DNA from: Liquidambar formosana
Taxonomy: Eukaryota; Streptophyta; Magnoliopsida; Saxifragales; Altingiaceae
Assembly (NCBI GenBank): GCA_039720395.1
Contig: CM077834.1
Location: 372,001 to 436,000, forward strand
Length of the DNA stretch: 64,000 nt
Reading direction: 5' to 3'
Shown: piece after piece, positions 57,965 to 64,000 of the stretch
Layout: each line of letters starts with the position of its first letter
Numbering within the stretch: the stretch's first letter is position 1
Notes under the pieces: generated by a model
The model's database searches: none
Told to the model about the DNA's origin: nothing
The model's input: only the letters and a program-made list of their open reading frames with translations
Position numbers and translations under genes: made by a program

Positions 57965-59929
57965 CTAACCTCCCGAATCGAAAAGATGCGGATATTTTCC
58001 TCGAACATCTGACTCTAATTCCCAAGTTGCTTCCTCGATGCCGTGATGTTGCCAAAGAACCTTTACGAGAGAGATGACTTTATTCCTCAACACTTGTTCC
58101 TTGACGTCCAAAATCTGAATTGGTCGCTCTTCATATGTAACATTTTCTTGGAGCTGGATATCTGGTATAGATAGAACATGAGATGGATCTGGCTCGTATT
58201 TCCTAAGCATTGAGACATGAAAAACATCATGTACATTCCCCAACTGTGAAGGTAAAGCCAACTGGTAGGCCACTTCACCCTTTTTATCAATAATCTCGAA
58301 AGGACCAACATATCTCGGTGCTAGCTTGCCCTTCTTCCCAAATCGAAAAACGCCTTTCCTAGGTGACACCTTTAAAAACACAAAGTCCCCAACTTGAAAC
58401 TTCAAATCTGTCCTACGCTTGTCTGCATAACTCTTCTGTCTACTTTGTGCAGTGCGTAAACGATCACGAATGATCTGAATCTTTTCTGTTGTTTCTTTCA
58501 CTAACTCTGGTCCAAGAAGACTGCTTTCTCCAATTTCTGTCCAACATACAGGAGATCGACACGGTCTCCCATATAATGCCTCGAACGGTGCCATGCCAAT
58601 GCTAGCCTGATAACTATTATTGTAGGCGAATTCTGCTAAGGCCAAATGTTTACTCCAACTACCTCCGAAGTCCAAGACACAAGCACGCAACATATCCTCG
58701 AGAATCTGAATGGTACGCTCTGATTGTCCATCTGTTTCTGGATGATGAGCCGTACTGTGATGAAGTTGTGTTCCTAAAGCTTTATGTAACGTACGCCAAA
58801 ACTCGGCGACAAAACGAGGATCTCTGTCGGATACAATAGAAACTGGGGTTCCATGGAGTCTAACGATCTCATTAATGTACAACTGGCTTAAGATACTCAA
58901 TGAATCTCCGACCCGAATAGGCAAGAAATGTGCTGACTTCGTCAACCGATCCACGATCACCCAAACTGCATCATGACCCTGTCGTGTACGAGGTAACCCT
59001 GTGACAAAATCCATCGTGATGTACTCCCACTTCCATTCTGGCACTGGTAATGGTTGTAGTAAACCTGCTGGTCTCTTATGCTCCGCTTTCACTTGTTGGC
59101 ACGTGAGACATCGTGAAACAAATCTTGCGACGTCCTTCTTCATACCGCTCCACCAAAATTGTCGTTTCAAATCCTGATACATCTTCGTACCGCCTGGATG
59201 AATAGAGAACCTAGAACGATGAGTCTCACTAAGAACATCTTCACGAATCTGACCAGTAGGAACGTAAATCCTACCCATGAATCGTACACTGCCATCACTA
59301 GAAACTAACCAACCTTCTGGTGCAGTACCCTGAGTTATCGAATTACGAATGGCCATGCACTCTAGATCGTTTTGTTGTGCCTCTATCACTCTGGTGATGA
59401 GATTTGGTTGTGCAACTAGATTACTCAGATGAGTTGTGAAAGCATCTTTATTGGGATGTAATTCAAAATCCTTGAATGCAACCCACATCTTCCACCGTTG
59501 AACTGCTAAACAGCTCATCATTGCTTGTGACTTCCTGCTCAAGGCGTCTGCTACAACATTCGCTTTACCCGGATGATAATGAAGTGAAAAATCATAATCA
59601 TCAAGGTATTCCATCCATCTACGTTGCCTCATATTCAATTCTTTCTGTGTAAATATATACTTCAAACTCTTATGATCAGAGTATACATCAAATTTCTCAC
59701 CATACAAATAGCATCTCCAAATCTTCAATGCAAAGACCACTGCTGCTAACTCCAAGTCGTGTGTTGGATAGTTCACCTCATGCGGTTTCAACTGTCGAGA
59801 ACCGTATGCCACAACACGCCCGTGCTGCATAAGAACGCATCCTAACCCTCTATACGAGGCATCACAATATACATCGTAACCCTCACCACTAGTAGGAACA
59901 ATAAGAACTGGAGCAGTAGTCAACCTCTT
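57965..59929 (-). CDS. gypsy pol C-terminal part: RNase H, integrase, chromodomain-like tail
   Basis: About 654 codons after the second UAG. RNase H comes first ([45 protein letters not shown]). The integrase follows: an HHCC finger (H...[12 protein letters not shown]) and a DDE core ([18 protein letters not shown], and Glu in [10 protein letters not shown]), then the GPY/F-type region [10 protein letters not shown]. The end, [17 protein letters not shown] with YPHLF, resembles a chromodomain, which in chromoviruses guides insertion. No frameshift. The lead into RNase H is fused in frame to the reverse transcriptase upstream except for the UAG. Confidence 0.92.
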   Translation of the reverse strand, partial: KRLTTAPVLIVPTSGEGYDVYCDASYRGLGCVLMQHGRVVAYGSRQLKPHEVNYPTHDLELAAVVFALKIWRCYLYGEKFDVYSDHKSLKYIFTQKELNMRQRRWMEYLDDYDFSLHYHPGKANVVADALSRKSQAMMSCLAVQRWKMWVAFKDFELHPNKDAFTTHLSNLVAQPNLITRVIEAQQNDLECMAIRNSITQGTAPEGWLVSSDGSVRFMGRIYVPTGQIREDVLSETHRSRFSIHPGGTKMYQDLKRQFWWSGMKKDVARFVSRCLTCQQVKAEHKRPAGLLQPLPVPEWKWEYITMDFVTGLPRTRQGHDAVWVIVDRLTKSAHFLPIRVGDSLSILSQLYINEIVRLHGTPVSIVSDRDPRFVAEFWRTLHKALGTQLHHSTAHHPETDGQSERTIQILEDMLRACVLDFGGSWSKHLALAEFAYNNSYQASIGMAPFEALYGRPCRSPVCWTEIGESSLLGPELVKETTEKIQIIRDRLRTAQSRQKSYADKRRTDLKFQVGDFVFLKVSPRKGVFRFGKKGKLAPRYVGPFEIIDKKGEVAYQLALPSQLGNVHDVFHVSMLRKYEPDPSHVLSIPDIQLQENVTYEERPIQILDVKEQVLRNKVISLVKVLWQHHGIEEATWELESDVRGKYPHLFDSGG

Positions 59930-61453
59930 CTACAACTCCTTGAAAGCTTCCTCACAAGCATCATCCCAAATAAATTTCGCGCCCTTCTTTGTCAATTTCG
60001 TCAACAGTGCAGCAATGCGAGAGAAATTATCGACGAAACGACGATAATAACCAGCTAATCCCAGAAAACTGCGAATCTCTGTAGCATTGGTCGGTCTTCC
60101 CCAATTAAGAATTGCCTCCACCTTTGCTGGATCTACTGAGATGCCTTCCTCAGTAATCACGTGGCCTAGAAACTTCACTTCATGAAGCCAAAATTCACAT
60201 TTCTCTCTCTTTCCATATAACTGATGCTCCCTCAATATTTGCAACACTTTCCTAAGGTGCCTCTCATGCTCTTCTTGCGTCTTTGAGTATATGAGAATGT
60301 CGTCCACAAACACCACGACAAACTGATCCAAGAATGGTTTAAACACCCGGTTCATCAGGTCCATGAATGCTGCTGGTGCATTCGTTAAACCGAACGGCAT
60401 CACCAAAAACTCGTAGTGCCCGTAGCGAGTTGCAAAAGCTGTCTTTTGGATGTCTTCCTCTCTGATTCGAAGCTGATAATAGCCAGAGCGCAAATCAATC
60501 TTTGAAAAGAAATGCGACCCCCTTAACTGGTCAAATAAATCATCAATGCGAGGCAAAGGATAACGATTCCTAATTGTAGCTCTGTTTAGCTTCCTATAGT
60601 CTACGCACAATCTGAAAGAACCGTCCTTCTTCTTAACGAACAATACTGGTGCACCCCATGGCGAAGTGCTAGGACGAATAAAACCTTTACTCTCCAACTC
60701 TGAGAGCTGCTTTTTCAACTCTGCTTGCTCTGCAGGAGCCATCCTGTATGGAGCAATAAAAATAGGAGATGTGCCTGGATATACCTCAATGGTAAAGTCT
60801 AACTCTCTTTTAGGAGGTAGACCTGGCAACTCTTCTGGAAAGACATCTGGAAATTCCCGTACAACAGGAATATTTTCTAATTTAAGCTCAACATGTTCCT
60901 CCAACTCCAAGGCTGCCAATGAGCTAAGCAGACCTGCAATTTGAATACGGCGAGCAATCTTCTTCGATTGAGGAAAAGGAAGAGAAACACTTCTTTCTCC
61001 GTAGAAGTGTAAAATAGACCCATCCATTTTATGGAGAGTCACCTTTTTCTGGAAGCAATCAATAATTGCATGGTACGACGATAACCAATCCATGCCTAAA
61101 ATCACATCATAACCAGAAATACCTAGAGCAATGAGATCTACCGTTAACTCCTGATCACCAATTCGAATGAAGCAGGAACGACAAATCACACTTGTTTGGA
61201 TACCCACACCCATTGGTGAGTCAACACTGAGCACGTGTCCCAAGGGCTCAAATGTCAAACCCAAACGAGAAGCACAAGAAACATCTATAAAGGAATGTGT
61301 GGCACCCGTATCAATTAATACTCGAACCCATAAACTATAAAGAAAAAATGTACCTTCCACGACTGCATTTGATGTCCCAACACCTGGTGGGATCAAAGCG
61401 AACACCCTGCCTGTAGTATTTGCACTATGCCCTCCTCCTCTAAGCTGTTGGGT
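59930..61453 (-). CDS. gypsy pol N-terminal part: protease and reverse transcriptase
   Basis: Lies between two UAG codons (61454-61456 and 59930-59932) in the same frame as gag. The aspartic protease has [12 protein letters not shown] (about 45 residues in). The reverse transcriptase follows with [58 protein letters not shown] and the catalytic FVDDILIYS (Tyr-Val-Asp-Asp variant). It breaks off at AFKEL, where Lys is usual in the family and a TAG stands. All catalytic residues appear intact. Confidence 0.92.
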   Translation of the reverse strand, partial: TQQLRGGGHSANTTGRVFALIPPGVGTSNAVVEGTFFLYSLWVRVLIDTGATHSFIDVSCASRLGLTFEPLGHVLSVDSPMGVGIQTSVICRSCFIRIGDQELTVDLIALGISGYDVILGMDWLSSYHAIIDCFQKKVTLHKMDGSILHFYGERSVSLPFPQSKKIARRIQIAGLLSSLAALELEEHVELKLENIPVVREFPDVFPEELPGLPPKRELDFTIEVYPGTSPIFIAPYRMAPAEQAELKKQLSELESKGFIRPSTSPWGAPVLFVKKKDGSFRLCVDYRKLNRATIRNRYPLPRIDDLFDQLRGSHFFSKIDLRSGYYQLRIREEDIQKTAFATRYGHYEFLVMPFGLTNAPAAFMDLMNRVFKPFLDQFVVVFVDDILIYSKTQEEHERHLRKVLQILREHQLYGKREKCEFWLHEVKFLGHVITEEGISVDPAKVEAILNWGRPTNATEIRSFLGLAGYYRRFVDNFSRIAALLTKLTKKGAKFIWDDACEEAFKEL

Positions 61454-62602
61454 CTAAATTGGGCGAGTAGTCGAGGCTTGCTGAGATCCTTGTGATCGAG
61501 AGAACTGGCGCTGGTTTTGTTGTTGTTTCTGCTGTTGTTGTAAGCCAGATTGCATTGTGTGTGGAGGGGATCGTTGGTTCCCAAAAGATGGGCAGTCAAT
61601 CTTAATGTGTCCTGGTTGTCCGCACTGATAACAAATGATTTGTCCACTAGAATTCCTCCCAGGCAGAGTAGGAGGTTGATAAGGGTAACTCCTTTGTCGC
61701 CCATCTGAGGACCCATAACTAAAACTACCACTGCTACCCTGACCTCGATTTACACGCCGTCCTCCTGAGTGATACCCATCAGATTGCTGACTCTTACCCT
61801 GCTTTTGGCTTGAACTAAAGCTCTGATCTTTCTGGTCCCCACTTCTAATTCTCTGTTTGTCCCTTATCTTCTTGGAGTCTTCTAAAGTCGCCTCCACTTC
61901 CGTGGCGTTGTCAACTAGCTCTGTATAATTTCGAATCCTACTTCCTGCAACAAGGTCTCGAATCTGAGGCCTCAATCCCCATTGGAACCTTTTTGCTTTG
62001 TCAGTTTCCGTTGCCACGATAGATGTAGCATAACGAGAAAGTTCTGTGAAGCGTGCATCATACTCTGCCACCGAAAGATTCCTTTGTACCAGGTTTAGAA
62101 ACTCTTGTAACTTCTTATCTCGATATGATTCTCTGAGATATTGGTTTAGAAACACACCCTCAAACTGTATCCAGGTCATGGCTCCCATATCTTGAGAGCG
62201 CACCACCTGCTGCCACCAAAAGTCACCATCACCCCGTAGGTAATGAGAAGCAAACTCTACCTTATACTCCTCGGGTATACCAACAATCTTAAGTAGCTTG
62301 TGGACCTCTAGAAGCCAAATTTCAGCTTCCTGCGGATTTGTCTCACCACGAAAAGTAGGAAGATCCATCCGCCGAAAATTCTGAAAATGTGTAGCCTTGG
62401 TTATTTGTGTGTCAGGAACTGTAGCTCTAAGAGTAGGCTGCTGAAGTATCTCATTCTGACGTTGCAATAGGGTAGTCAACTCCCGTATAGCATCAGTCAT
62501 ATCGCCCCTTTCTTCAGTATGAGGAGCGGAAACTCCACCTCTAGTTCTAGCTTGTGAGGTGTGAGAAGGCTCAGGAGAAGATCTATCTCGAGCACGTGGC
62601 AT
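61454..62602 (-). CDS. gypsy gag
   Basis: 382 codons from the Met of MPRARDRSS (62602), chosen over an upstream Met because the family starts at this basic motif. The capsid region lies at about residues 90-240 (FRRMDLPTFRGE, AEIWLLEVHKLL, WWQQVVRSQ, ARFTELSRYA, FQWGLRPQIRDLV). A CCHC zinc knuckle, CYQCGQPGHIKIDC, is at about residue 324 and binds the RNA genome. A Gln-rich tail ends at TAG, after which the frame stays open into the protease. Confidence 0.9.
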   Translation of the reverse strand: MPRARDRSSPEPSHTSQARTRGGVSAPHTEERGDMTDAIRELTTLLQRQNEILQQPTLRATVPDTQITKATHFQNFRRMDLPTFRGETNPQEAEIWLLEVHKLLKIVGIPEEYKVEFASHYLRGDGDFWWQQVVRSQDMGAMTWIQFEGVFLNQYLRESYRDKKLQEFLNLVQRNLSVAEYDARFTELSRYATSIVATETDKAKRFQWGLRPQIRDLVAGSRIRNYTELVDNATEVEATLEDSKKIRDKQRIRSGDQKDQSFSSSQKQGKSQQSDGYHSGGRRVNRGQGSSGSFSYGSSDGRQRSYPYQPPTLPGRNSSGQIICYQCGQPGHIKIDCPSFGNQRSPPHTMQSGLQQQQKQQQNQRQFSRSQGSQQASTTRPI

Positions 62603-62836
62603 CCTATAAAAATCATTTAGTAAATATTCGAAACTATCTATCAAATACTCACGTTAAAAAAAACAACTGGGATTGTGTAAGTTACAAAAATTACGTCAAA
62701 ATGTTAATAAAATCGTAATATTCCTCTAATTTCTTGATGTCTACCCACAAGCATATGTATGATGCATGAGACACTTCTAACTCACCTAACTGTCACATAT
62801 GAAGTGCATGTAATCCCAATTCGGATCTACTAATGA

Positions 62837-62848
62837 GCTCTGATACCA
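62837..62848 (-). other. primer-binding site, initiator Met-tRNA
   Basis: TGGTATCAGAGC on the - strand, an exact match to the usual plant Met-tRNA primer site, five bases from the 5' LTR. Confidence 0.9.
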
Positions 62849-62853
62849 AAAAT

Positions 62854-64000
62854 TGTCATGCCTCGACTCGGAGAGTCGACACGTGGATAAAAGTCAAAGT
62901 AAAAAGGTGTACACGTGGATAAGTCAGAGTATAAAAGTTGCGGAAGACTTAGTCAAATCCACGTGTATTTTTTTTTTTTAATATTTTTAATAATAATGGT
63001 GCCAGCTCATCAATAATACCCAAATAATTAATATGAAATGTTATGCTCACACATCATGCCCATAATAATATATGGTCCCAAAATAATGCCAACATCCCTG
63101 GCACATAGGTTGGATTCAAACTATTCAAGATTCATTAAGTAATAATGGTAATAACAATAATAATAATAGAAATGTCCATACATCAAAATAACATAGTCTC
63201 TATATAATGCACGTGCATCTATCCTCATCCATGACTATGTTAGTATGCAACCTTCACATTCCAACCTCAGATCATGCCACTAGGCATCCGCCATCGGCGA
63301 ACCTTCATTTATCACCTGATCATCTGAAATAATAATAGGATGAGCTGCAAAGCCCAATAGGAAATATGTGTGGATTCTATACAATTAATATATGTGCAGA
63401 TACATGGTATATGAATTAAAAATCATTTAATAACTCAAATTAAATATCAGTCACAAATCAATACTTTGTGTGGGTTTTGAGTTAATTTCCCAAAATTCTC
63501 ATAGTATCTCCAATTCCCAAGACTATGGGATCAAACCATGCATCAACCGTCGCTAATCACAGGTTACGTCGTCACGTCAACCCCCGGCTCAGCCAAGCAC
63601 GAAAATAACCAACACCTACGCGGCGTTCTTCCTCGAGGGCTTCAGGGTCTTTCACCCAAGGGCACTTTACCCTGCTTGCTATTCGCGGAGTATTCTCAAC
63701 GCAGGACACCACTTCATTGTGATGCCCCCACCCGTTTGATGCATACCAAGACCCAAGGTCCATATATCCAAAACATTTTCCATCATTCAAATAACTATCC
63801 GAGTGTCCAAAAGTATCCATAAACATGTTTGATAAATTTCTAGAATTTCAGTAACATTTCTAAAGCATTTCCAAGTAAACAACATTTATAAAGCATTTTT
63901 CCAAAATCCAAGTATCATGAAAATTCCACACATTTAACAGATATTTCACAATAACATTTAAACGAGTATATAACCATGTATCTTTAAGGAACAATATAAA
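62854..64000 (-). repeat. 5' LTR of the gypsy element, cut by the window edge
   Basis: Begins TGTCATGCCTCG on the + strand against TGTCACGCCCCG in the other LTR, then matches it at a constant offset (7545 bp) to the end of the window. Confidence 0.92.

Larger units (their letters stand above)
55309..64000 (-). mobile_element. Ty3/gypsy (chromovirus-like) LTR retrotransposon, runs off the window
   Basis: Coded on the - strand. LTRs at 55309-57923 and 62854 onward, polypurine tract next to the former, Met-tRNA primer site next to the latter, and gag, protease, reverse transcriptase, RNase H, integrase and a chromodomain-like tail between. The visible 1147 bp of the second LTR align with the first without indels and with only a few differences, so it inserted recently. 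It landed in block R3-3 at ACTAT (55304-55308), the probable target duplicate; its partner lies outside the window. Confidence 0.93.

Overview
The window is eukaryotic nuclear DNA from a flowering plant, most likely a eudicot. It is AT-rich, has spliced genes with GT-AG introns, and is packed with plant transposon families (CACTA, Mutator-like, hAT, PIF/Harbinger-type MITEs, a Helitron, copia and Ty3/gypsy LTR elements, a LINE). I do not identify the species.

The host genes are one tandem family. They encode small heavy-metal-associated (HMA) domain proteins ending in a CaaX prenylation box, i.e. HIPP-type isoprenylated proteins. Five copies look intact on the + strand (676-1425, 31866-32620, 36895-37532, 42425-43200, 52508-53305). 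Each has three exons, with a first exon of only two codons. One promoter/exon-1 remnant lies at 30237-30440 and one inverted, broken copy at 46106-46723 (- strand). A gene-less scrap of the downstream flank at 24965-25135 suggests a further lost unit. Three copies keep the CxxC metal motif; two have Gly in place of its first Cys. From about 29.3 to 55.3 kb the DNA is a mosaic of repeated blocks (R1 twice, R2 three times, R3 three times, R4 twice). Insertions present in one block and absent from its sister give clean empty sites.

Between the first HMA gene and the rest (1.4-29 kb) the window is almost all transposon. A deleted copia element (1471-3641), itself carrying a hAT insertion, sits 45 bp after the stop of the first gene. 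A 1.8-kb Mutator-like element (6582-24216, 9-bp target duplication) has been split by a full-length 15.9-kb CACTA transposon (7143-22995, TSD TCT). The CACTA has 184-bp subterminal repeats on its left, a TNP2-type transposase broken by one UAG, and a second Transposase_24/coiled-coil gene. A second, inverted copy of the same Mutator-like element lies at 26752-28548. An 87-bp tRNA-like retroposon with 13-bp target duplications lies at 28763-28849.

The right end (55309 to the window end) is a young chromovirus-like Ty3/gypsy element on the - strand. It has 2.6-kb LTRs (the second is cut by the window edge), a Met-tRNA primer site, a polypurine tract, and one long gag-pol frame interrupted by two UAG codons.

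All coordinates were read by eye. Exon junctions of the HMA and CACTA genes were checked for frame continuity; similarity to protein families is from recognition of motifs, not from a search.
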